Source: Streptomyces sp. CB01249 (GTDB lineage Bacteria > Actinomycetota > Actinomycetes > Streptomycetales > Streptomycetaceae). Taken from it: a DNA stretch of 64,000 nt. The DNA is taken from assembly GCF_001905735.1 (NCBI RefSeq), contig NZ_LISW01000001.1:1396801-1460800 (forward strand), in the 5' to 3' direction. Each line of letters starts with the position of its first letter. Position 1 is the first letter of the stretch. Positions 1 to 8,002 of the stretch are shown in pieces. A program made the position numbers and the translations under genes. The notes below the pieces were generated by a model. It saw nothing but the letters and a program-made list of their open reading frames with translations. It ran no database searches and was not told the origin of the DNA.

Positions 1-1336
1 GCCGCGTGGTGCGGCCGCCGACGACATCGAGCGCGTTGTCGATCAGATTGCCCAGCACCGTCACGATGTCCCGGGCCTCGACCAGCCGGCTGGGCAGCTG
101 ACTGCGGTCGGACAGGCGCAGGCTCACGCCCCGCTCGGCGGCGATGGCCGCCTTTCCGACCAGGAGCGCCGAGACCATCGGGTTCCGGACGCGTTCCGCG
201 AAGCTGTCCGCCGACGCGCGGCGGGCATGGGTGAGCCCGGCGACGTAATCACGGGCCCGTTCGGGCATGTCCAGGTCGAGGTAGCCCAGGACGGTGTGCA
301 ACCGGTTGGCGTGCTCGTGGTCCTGGGCGCGCAACGCGTCCAGGAGGCCCTTGATGGAGTCGAGCTCGCGGCCCAGCAGTTCGACCTCGGTGCGGTCCCG
401 CAGGGTGACGACCGCGCCGCCGTCGGGGGTGGGCATCCGGTTCGCGATGAGGACCCGGCTCTCCCGGACGGTCAGCAGGTCCCGTCCGGTGACCTGGCCG
501 GTCAGGACGTCGCGGGAGCGCCCGGGCGGCAGCACCTCGCCGAGTTGCCGGCCCTCGGCGTCCGTCTTCAGCGCGAGCAGACGGGAGGCCTCGTCGTTCA
601 CCAGCCGGACGCGTTCGTGCCGGTCGAGGGCGATGACCCCCTCCCGTACGGCGTGCAGCATCGCCTCCCGCTCCGACAGCAGCGCGGCGATGTCCGCGAC
701 GGACACCCCGTGCGTGCGTTTGCGCAGGACCCGGGCCACCAGAAACGCGGCGCCCGCGCCGACCGCGAGCGCCGCGCCCGCGTAACGCAGCAGTCCGGGC
801 AGCGCCGCCATGAGGCGCTCCTGTACGCCGGAGTAGGCGATGCCGACCGAGACGGCCCCGATGACCCGGTCCGTGCCGTCGCGGAGCGGGACCTTCGCCC
901 GCGCCGAGGTGCCGAGGGTGCCGCGGTCCACTTCCAGGATGACGTGACCGTGCAGGGGAGTGGACGGGCTCGTCGACACCGGGCGGCCCACCTCGCGCAC
1001 GTCCGTGTGGGACCAGCGAATCCCGCGCCGGTCCATCACCACGACATAGAGGGCGCCCGTCGCCTTCCGGGTGCGTTCGGCCTGCTGCTGCACGGGCCCC
1101 GCCGGATCGGGGGTGCTCGACAGGAGACCCGTGGCGATCTCCGGATCGGCCGCCGTCGTCTGGGCGATGGCCAGGGCCTCGTGCTCGGCCTGGCTGTCGA
1201 GCTGGGTGCGGAGCGGCTGGAGGAACAGACCGGTGAGAAGCAGCAGCACCCCGGTGGTGATCAGCAACTGCGCGATCAGCACCTGGGCGAACACCTGCCT
1301 CGGCCAGCCGACGCGCAAGCGGGCCACCTGTGACAC
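1..1336 (-). CDS. Sensor histidine kinase, DcuS/CitA-like (3' end outside window)
   Basis: Membrane sensor kinase of a two-component system. The protein opens with a hydrophobic helix (FAQVLIAQLLITTGVLLLL), then an extracellular sensor segment, a second membrane helix (LLRYAGAALAVGAGAAFLVA), a PAS-like segment and the phosphoacceptor box QDHEHANRLHTVLGYLDM. The N-box VLGNLIDNALDVV is the last thing seen before the left edge, so the rest of the ATPase domain and any response regulator lie outside. The box order and the HEHANRLH form are those of citrate/C4-dicarboxylate sensors. I chose GTG 1336 because an AAGG lies about 5-8 bases upstream; GTG 1327 is an alternative. It is divergent from the neighbouring ABC operon and could regulate it, but nothing in the sequence proves this. 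The ligand is unknown. Confidence 0.88.
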   Translation of the reverse strand, partial: MSQVARLRVGWPRQVFAQVLIAQLLITTGVLLLLTGLFLQPLRTQLDSQAEHEALAIAQTTAADPEIATGLLSSTPDPAGPVQQQAERTRKATGALYVVVMDRRGIRWSHTDVREVGRPVSTSPSTPLHGHVILEVDRGTLGTSARAKVPLRDGTDRVIGAVSVGIAYSGVQERLMAALPGLLRYAGAALAVGAGAAFLVARVLRKRTHGVSVADIAALLSEREAMLHAVREGVIALDRHERVRLVNDEASRLLALKTDAEGRQLGEVLPPGRSRDVLTGQVTGRDLLTVRESRVLIANRMPTPDGGAVVTLRDRTEVELLGRELDSIKGLLDALRAQDHEHANRLHTVLGYLDLDMPERARDYVAGLTHARRASADSFAERVRNPMVSALLVGKAAIAAERGVSLRLSDRSQLPSRLVEARDIVTVLGNLIDNALDVVGGRTTR

Positions 1337-1540
1337 CTGCCTTCGGGAAACAGCCCGCGCGACCAGTCGTTTCGCCGGGGTGAGCGCACCGTAACCGTCG
1401 CCGTCGCGGCCGGGGAAGAGCCCGGACAGCAGCGGGCCCGGATGCGGTCGGCACAATGAGCAGAATCGCCTTTACGGGAAATGGCAGCGGTTGCAGGCCA
1501 AAACTTCCCGGCCCGGCCGCCGGTTCCTAACGTCCCCGGC

Positions 1541-2356
1541 ATGACAAGCCCATCGAGCCCGGCCATCGAACTGCGCGGTGTCCACAAGGCGTTCCGCACC
1601 CCGTCCGGCACCCTCCACACCGCTGTCCACGATCTCGACCTCACCATTCAGCAGGGCGAGTTCGTCGCCGTCGTCGGCCCCACCGGCTGCGGCAAATCCA
1701 CCACACTCACCCTCGTCAGCGGGCTGGAGGAGCCGACCGAGGGCGAGGTGATGCTGTCGGGCACCCCGGTGCGCGGCATCGAGGACAGGGTCGGCTTCGT
1801 CTTCCAGCAGGACGCGACGTTTCCCTGGCGGACCGTGCTGTCCAACGTGATGGCCGGACCCCGCTTCCGCGGTGTGCCCAAGGCCGAGGCCAGGGAGCGG
1901 GCCCGGGAGTGGCTGGCCCGCGTTGGGCTGAGCGCCTTCGAGGACCGCTACCCGCACCAGCTGTCGGGCGGCCAGCGCAAGCGCGTCGCGCTGGCCGCCA
2001 CGTTCGTCAACGACCCGTCGATCCTGCTCATGGACGAGCCGTTCTCCGCGCTCGACGTCCAGACCCGTGCCCTCATGTCGGACGAGCTGATGGAGCTGTG
2101 GGCCGGCACCGGCTCCTCCGTCGTCTTCGTCACCCATGACCTGGAGGAGTCCATCGCGCTGGCCGACAAGGTCGTCGTCATGACGGCGGGCCCGGCCACG
2201 GTCAAGGAGGTCTTCACGATCGACCTGCCGCGCCCGCGCCGCGTCGAGTCGGTCCGCCTGGAGCCGCGCTTCGTCGAGATCTACCGCGAGATCTGGTCGT
2301 CGCTGGGCGAGGAAGTCCGCATCACGCGCGAGAGGGGTGCCCTGAATGTCGCCTGA
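1541..2356 (+). CDS. ABC transporter ATP-binding protein, sulfonate/nitrate/taurine class
   Basis: Cytoplasmic ATPase of an importer of the SsuB/TauB/NrtD class, 271 residues. It has Walker A GPTGCGKST, the signature LSGGQRKRVALA, Walker B ILLMDEPFSALD and the switch histidine in FVTHDLEES. The Q-loop reads FVFQQDATFPWRTVLSNV, typical of this class. ATG 1541 begins just before the usual N-terminal strand (IELRGVHKAF); an in-frame ATG at 1481 would add 20 residues unlike the family. No strong ribosome site precedes 1541. Its end overlaps the permease start by 11 bases, so the two are translationally coupled. The substrate (sulfonate, nitrate, riboflavin or thiamine precursor) cannot be fixed from sequence. 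Confidence 0.92.
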   Translation: MTSPSSPAIELRGVHKAFRTPSGTLHTAVHDLDLTIQQGEFVAVVGPTGCGKSTTLTLVSGLEEPTEGEVMLSGTPVRGIEDRVGFVFQQDATFPWRTVLSNVMAGPRFRGVPKAEARERAREWLARVGLSAFEDRYPHQLSGGQRKRVALAATFVNDPSILLMDEPFSALDVQTRALMSDELMELWAGTGSSVVFVTHDLEESIALADKVVVMTAGPATVKEVFTIDLPRPRRVESVRLEPRFVEIYREIWSSLGEEVRITRERGALNVA

Positions 2357-3236
2357 CCTCACCACCGGACCGGCCCTGACCAAGTCCGCCACGCCCCACG
2401 CGGACGGCGCCACGCCATCCGTGCGCACCGAGGAGCGTGCCCGTGCCGCGCGCCGACGCCGGGGCATCGTCCTGCTGGCCCGCGCCGCCGTCCTGGTGTT
2501 CGTCCTCGGCGTCTGGGAGTGGTTCTCGCGCGCGGGGATCATCGATCCGTTCAACTTCTCGATGCCGTCGAAGATCTGGGACCAGATCCAGCAGTGGGCG
2601 CTGCACGGCACCCCGCAGGGCTCCCTGCTCGAACAGATCTGGTACACGCTCTACGAGGCGCTGCTCGGCTGGGTCGTCGGCGTCATCGCGGGCGTGGTCC
2701 TCGGCATCGCGCTCGGCCGCGTCCGGTTCCTGGCCGATGTGCTGGGCCCGTACATCAAGATCCTCAACGCGCTGCCGCGTATCGTCCTGGCCCCGATCTT
2801 CCTCATCTGGTTCGGCCTCGGCCCGGCGTCGAAGGTCGCCTCCGCCGTCGTCCTCGTCTTCTTCCCGGTCTTCTTCAACGCCTTCCAGGGCGCCCGCGAA
2901 GTGGACCGTCACCTCATCGACAACGCCCGCATCCTCGGCGCCCGCGACCGCCAGGTCACCTTCCAGGTCGTCATTCCCGCCGCCACCTCATGGATCTTCA
3001 CCAGCCTCCATGTCAGCTTCGGCTTCGCCCTGATCGGCGCCATCGTCGGCGAGTACATCGGCGCCACCAAGGGCATCGGCCTGCTCGTCTCCGCCTCGCA
3101 GGGCACCTTCAACTCCGCGGGTGTGTACGCCGCGATGGTCATCCTCGCCGTCGTCGCGCTGCTCGCCGAGGGCCTGCTCACCTTCCTCGAACGCAAGCTC
3201 TTCCGCTGGAAGCCCGCCGCTGATGAAGCCCGCTAG
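2346..3236 (+). CDS. ABC transporter permease, SsuC/TauC class
   Basis: Integral membrane permease of 296 residues, partner of the preceding ATPase. A charged cytoplasmic N-terminus (about 40 residues, arginine-rich) is followed by about six hydrophobic helices. The ATPase-contact loop of BPD_transp_1 proteins is visible near residues 180-215, with DNARILGARDRQVTFQVVIP. The start ATG 2346 lies inside the end of the ATPase gene. The binding-protein gene follows after 40 bases, completing a three-gene import operon. Confidence 0.92.
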   Translation: MSPDLTTGPALTKSATPHADGATPSVRTEERARAARRRRGIVLLARAAVLVFVLGVWEWFSRAGIIDPFNFSMPSKIWDQIQQWALHGTPQGSLLEQIWYTLYEALLGWVVGVIAGVVLGIALGRVRFLADVLGPYIKILNALPRIVLAPIFLIWFGLGPASKVASAVVLVFFPVFFNAFQGAREVDRHLIDNARILGARDRQVTFQVVIPAATSWIFTSLHVSFGFALIGAIVGEYIGATKGIGLLVSASQGTFNSAGVYAAMVILAVVALLAEGLLTFLERKLFRWKPAADEAR

Positions 3237-3276
3237 ATCCGCTCGCCGCCGCCCGTACCGCATTCAGGAGCCGCAC

Positions 3277-4335
3277 ATGTTCCGTCGCACCCCGGCCACC
3301 ACCCTCACCACCGCCGCCGTGGCCCTCGCCGCGCTGGCCGCTCTCAGCGGCTGCGCCGACCAGGTCTCCTCCCACGCCGCCGACGGCGGGTCCTCGGGAG
3401 GGAAGGGCCCCAAGGTCAAGATCATGGTGGGCGGCATCGACAAGGTCATCTACCTGCCCGCGATGCTCTCCCAGCGCCTCGGCTACTTCAAGGACGAGGG
3501 CGTCAACGTCGAGCTGCTGAGCGAGCCCGCCGGCATCGACGCCACCACGTCCCTGGTCGCCGGGAACGTCCAGGGCGTCGTCGGCTTCTACGACCACACC
3601 CTGGACCTCCAGACCAAGGGCAAGCAGGTCGAGTCCGTGGTCCAGCTCGCCCAGACCCCGGGCGAGGTCGAGATCGTGTCGAACAAGGCGGCGGGCGAAC
3701 TGAAGTCGCCGAAGGACTTCGCGGGCAAGAAGCTCGGCGTGACGGGTCTCGGCTCCTCCACCGACTTCCTCACCAAGTACCTCGGCGTCCATGACGGGGT
3801 GTCCACGGACAAGTTCAGCAATGTCGCGGTCGGAGCGGGGCAGACCTTCATCTCCGCACTGCAGCAGGGCTCCATCGACGGCGGCATGACCACCGATCCG
3901 ACCGTCGCGCACATCCTCGACAAGAAGCTCGGCAAGGTGCTCGTGGACATGCGCACCCCCGAAGGCTCCCAGCAGGCGCTCGGCGGCCTGTACCCGTCGT
4001 CGAGTCTCTACATGAACACCGACTGGGTGAACTCCCACAAGGACACCGTCCAGAAACTCGCCAACGCCTTCGTGCGCACGCTGAAGTGGATGTCCACCCA
4101 CAGCGCGAAGGAGATCGCCGCGCGCATGCCCAGCGACTACGCGCAGGGCGGCGACGGCCTCTACGCCAAGGCGATCGAGAGCACCCTGCCCATGTTCACC
4201 GAGGACGGAATGATGCCGGCCGACGGACCCGCGACGGTGCAGCGGGTCCTGAAGTCCTTCAACCCGAACCTGAAGAACGCCACGATCGACCTGCGCAAGA
4301 CGTATACGAGCGAGTTCACGCGGAAGGCGGGCTGA
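3277..4335 (+). CDS. ABC transporter substrate-binding lipoprotein (SsuA/NMT1-like)
   Basis: Periplasmic-type binding protein, 352 residues, anchored as a lipoprotein. The N-terminus is a lipoprotein signal with lipobox ALSGC near residue 25. The mature part has the NMT1/SsuA-like pattern: KIMVGGIDKVIYLP, LGYFKDEGVNVEL and TSLVAGNVQGVVGFYDHTL. ATG 3277 is preceded by CAGGAG with a 6-base gap; a longer reading from 3121 would destroy the signal peptide. The last 20 bases overlap a convergent gene. Family members bind sulfonates, nitrate, bicarbonate, pyrimidine or riboflavin-type ligands; the ligand here is unknown. Confidence 0.92.
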   Translation: MFRRTPATTLTTAAVALAALAALSGCADQVSSHAADGGSSGGKGPKVKIMVGGIDKVIYLPAMLSQRLGYFKDEGVNVELLSEPAGIDATTSLVAGNVQGVVGFYDHTLDLQTKGKQVESVVQLAQTPGEVEIVSNKAAGELKSPKDFAGKKLGVTGLGSSTDFLTKYLGVHDGVSTDKFSNVAVGAGQTFISALQQGSIDGGMTTDPTVAHILDKKLGKVLVDMRTPEGSQQALGGLYPSSSLYMNTDWVNSHKDTVQKLANAFVRTLKWMSTHSAKEIAARMPSDYAQGGDGLYAKAIESTLPMFTEDGMMPADGPATVQRVLKSFNPNLKNATIDLRKTYTSEFTRKAG

Positions 4336-4945
4336 CCGGGGTGTCGGGGGCGTCGCGTCGCACGAGCCGGTACCCCATGGCCGGCGAGGCACGCCCCGGC
4401 TTCGGCGGCCGGCGGGACGGCGGTACACGGCTTCCGGCCCCGCGTGAGCGTCCGTGTCGCGCGGCGTCCACCAGGGCCACCAGCACGGGCGAGGCCCGCC
4501 ACAGCTGACGGAGTCCGGAGCCGGTGATCCCGGCGGTGTCCGCGGCCGAGGACCAGGAAGCGCCCCCGCTCATGGCCAGGATCACGACGCGGATCATCGC
4601 CGGAGTCCTCCGTCGGCCCGGTTCCGTGCCGTGGGCCGAGGCCAGGGCGGAGGCCGCCCGCACGGCCGAGGCGAACGCCGCGTCATGCGCGAGCCACTGG
4701 TCCAGGAGGGCTTCGGGTATCCCGGCCCATACCGCGGCCGCCCGTGGCCCGAGCCCCTGTGCCGTCGCCTGCAGGACATCGCCCATACGTGCCAGGCGGT
4801 CGTCCCGTTCGGTGGGCAGTTCGCCCAGCGCCTCACGGAAGGGCTCGACGGCCTCGTCACGGGACCCCAGCCAGGCCACGGCGCGTTCGGCCCGCGGCGC
4901 CGCCTCCTGGACCGCATCGGCCTCGGGCCGGTGGCTCGCACCCAT
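4316..4945 (-). CDS. Hypothetical protein with helix-turn-helix-like segments
   Basis: I do not recognise this 209-residue protein. Two stretches look like DNA-binding helix pairs: AAVWAGIPEALLDQWLAHDA (about residues 72-91) and SSAADTAGITGSGLRQLW (about 127-144). The C-terminal 40 residues are arginine/proline-rich and probably disordered. Its ATG overlaps the stop of the upstream fetB-like gene (ATGA), so the two should be co-translated. It converges on, and overlaps by 20 bases, the binding-protein gene. A regulatory or phage-derived origin is possible but unsupported. Confidence 0.6.
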   Translation of the reverse strand: MGASHRPEADAVQEAAPRAERAVAWLGSRDEAVEPFREALGELPTERDDRLARMGDVLQATAQGLGPRAAAVWAGIPEALLDQWLAHDAAFASAVRAASALASAHGTEPGRRRTPAMIRVVILAMSGGASWSSAADTAGITGSGLRQLWRASPVLVALVDAARHGRSRGAGSRVPPSRRPPKPGRASPAMGYRLVRRDAPDTPVSPPSA

Positions 4946-5742
4946 CAGCGCCCTCTCCGGGCCGCGCCGGGGCCCGGTGTCGTGATGCGGCGTCGTGCGA
5001 CCAGTTCGAGGGTGACGCTGACGGCTATGGCCTGCACGGCCATGAGGGCGATGAGCACGAAGAGCTGCACGGCTCCGGCGGTCAGCGTGTCCGCCCCGCC
5101 CAGGAGCATGCCGACGAACGCCCCGGGCAGGGTGACCAGGCCGACGGTGCGGGTCTGGTCGAGTCCCGGAACCAGCGCCTCGGAGGCGGCGGGGCGGGCG
5201 ATCTCGATCCGGGCGGCGCGTTCGGTCAGGCCGAGCGCGAGACCGGCTTCGACCTCACCGTGCCGCTGCTCAAGGGCCCCCGTGCACTGGCGGCCCGCCA
5301 GGACGGTCGCGGTGAGGGCACCGCCGATGAGGATGCCGGTCACCGGGACGAGGGCGATGCCGTGCGGCGGGAGCAGACCGGTGGCCAGCAGGAGGCCGAT
5401 GGCCGGCAGCACACCGGCCGCGATGGGCAGGGCGGCCCACCACCAGGTGTTGTCACGGGTGATGCGGCGTCCGGCGGTGCGCGCCGCGACGGCGTACATC
5501 AGGAGCAGGAAGCCCAGCAGGGCCGCGCCGTGCCGGACCACCCAGCCGATCACGGCAGAGACGGCGGCCAGTTGGACCGCCGCACGGACTCCGGCGGTCA
5601 GCACCTCGCGGGCGCGGCTGAAGCTCTGTTCGGGGGAGAGCCGGGCCCAGGCGGTGACCGCGGTGGCCGCGGCGAGGAGCACGGCCAGGACCCAGCCGAG
5701 CACGGCGTTGACCGGCAGCAGCGTGGCCGAGGCGGAGTTCAC
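4945..5742 (-). CDS. fetB: FetB-like (UPF0014) ABC permease
   Basis: Membrane protein of 265 residues with about seven hydrophobic segments. It matches the UPF0014/FetB family by RAAVQLAAVSAVIGWV, VPVTGILIGGAL, LALGLTERAARIEIARPAASEALVPGLDQTRTVGLV and TLPGAFVGMLLGG. E. coli FetB pairs with the ATPase FetA in iron export. No FetA-type ATPase gene is adjacent here, so this copy either borrows an ATPase or does something else. The start is GTG 5742. It is transcribed away from a region with three identical-type dyad operators, the nearest 109 bases upstream of the start. Confidence 0.82.
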   Translation of the reverse strand: MNSASATLLPVNAVLGWVLAVLLAAATAVTAWARLSPEQSFSRAREVLTAGVRAAVQLAAVSAVIGWVVRHGAALLGFLLLMYAVAARTAGRRITRDNTWWWAALPIAAGVLPAIGLLLATGLLPPHGIALVPVTGILIGGALTATVLAGRQCTGALEQRHGEVEAGLALGLTERAARIEIARPAASEALVPGLDQTRTVGLVTLPGAFVGMLLGGADTLTAGAVQLFVLIALMAVQAIAVSVTLELVARRRITTPGPGAARRGR

Positions 5743-5850
5743 GGGCGATTACCGCGACCTGAGGGAAGCCGCGACCTCTTCGGACATGCGGGTGCCTCGA
5801 TTCGCGCGGGTGAGCCGGTGGCGCGGGCGCTGCTGCCCGGCCTCAGGTGA

Positions 5851-5868
5851 GTCTACGTAAATGTAGAC
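5851..5868. promoter_or_regulatory. Dyad operator, copy 1 (fetB side)
   Basis: GTCTACGTAAATGTAGAC: perfect 6-bp arms GTCTAC/GTAGAC separated by 6 bases. It lies 109 bases upstream of the fetB-like start. The TAC...GTA core recalls BlaI/MecI/CopY-family boxes; that identity is inference. Confidence 0.7.
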
Positions 5869-5918
5869 GGTGAGGAAAGCCTGTCCTGCCTCTGCGGAGG
5901 CATCCCTTCCGCCTCATC

Positions 5919-5955
5919 GTCTACAGTGATGTAGACCGACTACATGCCAGTAGAC
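5919..5955. promoter_or_regulatory. Dyad operator, copies 2 and 3 (PAP2 side)
   Basis: Two tandem copies of the same dyad: GTCTACAGTGATGTAGAC at 5919-5936 (perfect arms) and GACTACATGCCAGTAGAC at 5938-5955 (one arm mismatch). They are 19 bases apart start to start, about two helical turns, so two dimers could sit side by side on one face. Confidence 0.7.
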
Positions 5956-6042
5956 GCGAGAGTCTGTGTGCGCGTCCCTGACAACGGTCGTCATCCGTCT
6001 CCGATTCACCCGACAGCCCATGATCGAAGGGGCCCAGCGCCG

Positions 6043-6123
6043 ATGACGCACGCGCACCAAGCCGCACCCCCCTCCAGGCTGCGCTCCAGGCGCACGCACG
6101 GCACCGGCGTGGGTGAGGCCTGA
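6043..6123 (+). CDS. Possible 26-residue leader ORF
   Basis: ATG 6043 is preceded by AAGGGG at a workable distance (about 10 bases). The ORF encodes an Arg/His/Pro-rich 26-residue peptide and its TGA overlaps the PAP2 ATG (TGATG). The arrangement would couple its translation to the PAP2 gene. No homology is claimed; it may be a chance frame. Confidence 0.22.
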   Translation: MTHAHQAAPPSRLRSRRTHGTGVGEA

Positions 6124-6746
6124 TGCACGGGACCGCGACGATCGCTGCCTCGGGCTACGACGGATCGGGCATCGACGGGAAGCTGTACACGACCGTCGTC
6201 CGTACCGCGGACGGCGCACCGACCTGGCTGGACAGCGCCGTCTCCGCGTTCTCCACCTACGGTCTCGTCCTCTTCGCCGTCCTGATGCTGATCGGATGGT
6301 GGCAGGCCCGCACCAGGGACGCGGGACACGCGGTGAAGGCGCTGGCCGCCCCGCTCGTCACCCTCGTCGCCTTCGCCGTCAGCACGGTGGTGAAGCAGGC
6401 GGTGCACGAGAGCCGGCCCTGCCAGTCCCTGCACATCATCACCCTCGAAGCCTGCCCGGGGCCCGGGGACTGGTCGTTCCCCAGCAACCACGCCACGCTG
6501 GCCGCCGCCGCGGCCGTCGCCCTGTGGTTCGTCGCGGCCCGCCTGGGCGTCCTCGCCACCGTCATCGCCCTGGCGATGGCGGCGTCCCGGGTGTGGGTCG
6601 GGGCCCACTATCCGCATGACGTTCTCGCCGGTCTCGCCGTCGGAGCCCTGGTCGCCCTGCCCCTCGCGCTTCTGATGGCGCGGTACGCCCCGACGCTGGT
6701 GCCCCTGTTCCATCGCACCCGTATGCGTCCGCTGATCGAGTCGTGA
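6123..6746 (+). CDS. PAP2-family membrane phosphatase (undecaprenyl-diphosphatase-like)
   Basis: Membrane phosphatase of 207 residues. All three motifs of the superfamily are present: K91...R98-P99 (KQAVHESRP), P120-S-N-H123 (in place of PSGH), and S155-R156...H162...D166 (SRVWVGAHYPHD). About five hydrophobic helices surround them. Bacterial relatives such as BcrC remove a phosphate from undecaprenyl diphosphate or from phosphatidic acid; the substrate here is not determined. The three upstream dyads suggest induction, perhaps by cell-wall or metal stress (inference). A strong hairpin follows the stop. Confidence 0.88.
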   Translation: MHGTATIAASGYDGSGIDGKLYTTVVRTADGAPTWLDSAVSAFSTYGLVLFAVLMLIGWWQARTRDAGHAVKALAAPLVTLVAFAVSTVVKQAVHESRPCQSLHIITLEACPGPGDWSFPSNHATLAAAAAVALWFVAARLGVLATVIALAMAASRVWVGAHYPHDVLAGLAVGALVALPLALLMARYAPTLVPLFHRTRMRPLIES

Positions 6747-6750
6747 CCCG

Positions 6751-6776
6751 CCGGGGTGCGGGCGACCGCACCCCGG
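6751..6776. terminator. Bidirectional hairpin terminator
   Basis: CCGGGGTGCGG, loop GCGA, CCGCACCCCGG: an 11-bp perfect stem with a 4-base loop between the convergent PAP2 and ketoacyl synthase genes. No T-tract, as is usual in Streptomyces. Confidence 0.8.
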
Positions 6777-7841
6777 TCAGGCGTGCCGCAGGCAGAGGCT
6801 GCCCCACTGGAAGCCCGCGCCGATGGCGGACAGCACATAGACGTCCCCCGGACGCAGGGCGCCCTCGGCCACCGTGGTGTGCAGAGCGGTGAAGACGCCC
6901 GCCGAACCGGTGTTGCCCAGCCGGTCGATGGTGACGGCGGCGCGCTCACGGGGGACGTCGAGGGCGCTCAGGGTCTCATTGAGGATGTTCAGGTTGGCCT
7001 GGTGCAGGAAGAAGTGCCGCACCTGGTCGACCGGCACACCGGCCCGGTGCGCGGCGCTGCGGATGCTCTCGGGGAGCCGCGTCGTCGCGGTGTTCCACAC
7101 GGCGCGCCCGTCCATCCGCAGGTAGTGCTCCCCGGCGGCGACGGTGTCGCCGCTCGCGGGCAGCCGGGAGCCCCCGGCGGGGATCTGGACGTCGTACGAG
7201 AGCCGGGAGCCCAGGTCGTACGAGAGCAGACCGGCCCCGGACGTCTCGCTGCGGGTGAGCACGACGGCCGCCGCCGCGTCCCCGAAGAAGACACGCGTCG
7301 TGCGGTCGGCCGGGTCGGTGATCCTGGACGCGCAGTCGGCCGCGAGGACCAGGATCGTGCCGATGGAGGGGTTCTGGAGGAGGTGCGCGGCGATCAGCAT
7401 GGCCTGGATGCCCGAGGCGCAGGCGGCCTGGGTGACGTCCAGCGACAGCGCGCGGTGGGCGCCGAGGGCGTCCTTGACGATCAGCGCGGTCGACACGAGC
7501 GGCTGGTCGCCCGTGTAGCTGGCGACGACGACCGCGTCCAGCCCGGCAGCATCCACCCCGGCCGCCTCCAGCGCCGGACGCGCGGCGGCGACGCACATGT
7601 CGGAGGTCGCCGAGTCCGGGGCCAGGCAGCGGCGTTCGCGGATGCCGGTGCGGCTGGTGATCCACGCGTCGGTCGTGTCCAGGGTGCGGGTCAGGTCCTG
7701 GTTGGTGACGACCGCCGGCGGGAGGTGCATCCCGGTCCCGGCGACGGCGAACGGCACGGACAGCCCGGCACCCGTCTGGTGGGACAGGGGCTGGTCGACC
7801 GACTGCTCGGACAGGGGCTGACCGGGCACGAGAACTCCCAT
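6777..7841 (-). CDS. 3-oxoacyl-ACP synthase III (FabH/KAS III-like)
   Basis: Thiolase-fold enzyme of 354 residues that condenses an acyl-CoA starter with malonyl-ACP, or acts as an acyltransferase in secondary metabolism. The Cys-His-Asn triad is intact: C141 in QAACASGIQA, H280 in LHQANLN, and N310 in GNTGSAG. The first 30 residues are an extension absent from short FabH proteins. AAAGG lies about 8 bases before the ATG. It follows the ABC operon on the same strand after 161 bases and may have its own promoter. Housekeeping fabH normally sits with fabD/acpP, which are absent here, so a specialised role is likely; a link to the peptide cluster is only a hypothesis. Confidence 0.9.
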   Translation of the reverse strand: MGVLVPGQPLSEQSVDQPLSHQTGAGLSVPFAVAGTGMHLPPAVVTNQDLTRTLDTTDAWITSRTGIRERRCLAPDSATSDMCVAAARPALEAAGVDAAGLDAVVVASYTGDQPLVSTALIVKDALGAHRALSLDVTQAACASGIQAMLIAAHLLQNPSIGTILVLAADCASRITDPADRTTRVFFGDAAAAVVLTRSETSGAGLLSYDLGSRLSYDVQIPAGGSRLPASGDTVAAGEHYLRMDGRAVWNTATTRLPESIRSAAHRAGVPVDQVRHFFLHQANLNILNETLSALDVPRERAAVTIDRLGNTGSAGVFTALHTTVAEGALRPGDVYVLSAIGAGFQWGSLCLRHA

Positions 7842-8002
7842 ATTCGGTACCTTTCGAAAGCGGTTCGAGAAAGGCCCCGTCGCATTCCGAAGCCGCCGTA
7901 TCGTCTCACGGAAAATCAGCGCGAAAAGTGTGCGGTAATCCGTGAGCGTGAGGAATTGTGCGGCAGCTTGACTTCGAAATGGCGGGAATTAATCCCTGAC
8001 GG

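Larger units (their letters stand above)
5743..6122. other. Divergent intergenic control region between fetB-like and PAP2 genes
   Basis: 380 bases without a long gene. It holds three copies of an 18-bp dyad (separate entries), spaced 68 and 19 bases start to start, and a possible 26-codon leader ORF that ends on the PAP2 start codon. I could not pick out convincing -35/-10 pairs by eye. Confidence 0.6.

Noticed and set aside
227..1454. Frames on both strands over the sensor kinase (about 370-400 codons)
   Set aside because: Only the minus frame open through the left edge gives kinase motifs; the others are compositional shadows.
7850..7860. TTCGAA-containing repeats (7851-7860, near 7973, near 13411) as a shared operator
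   Set aside because: The flanks differ and the hexamer is short; no consistent dyad beyond six bases.
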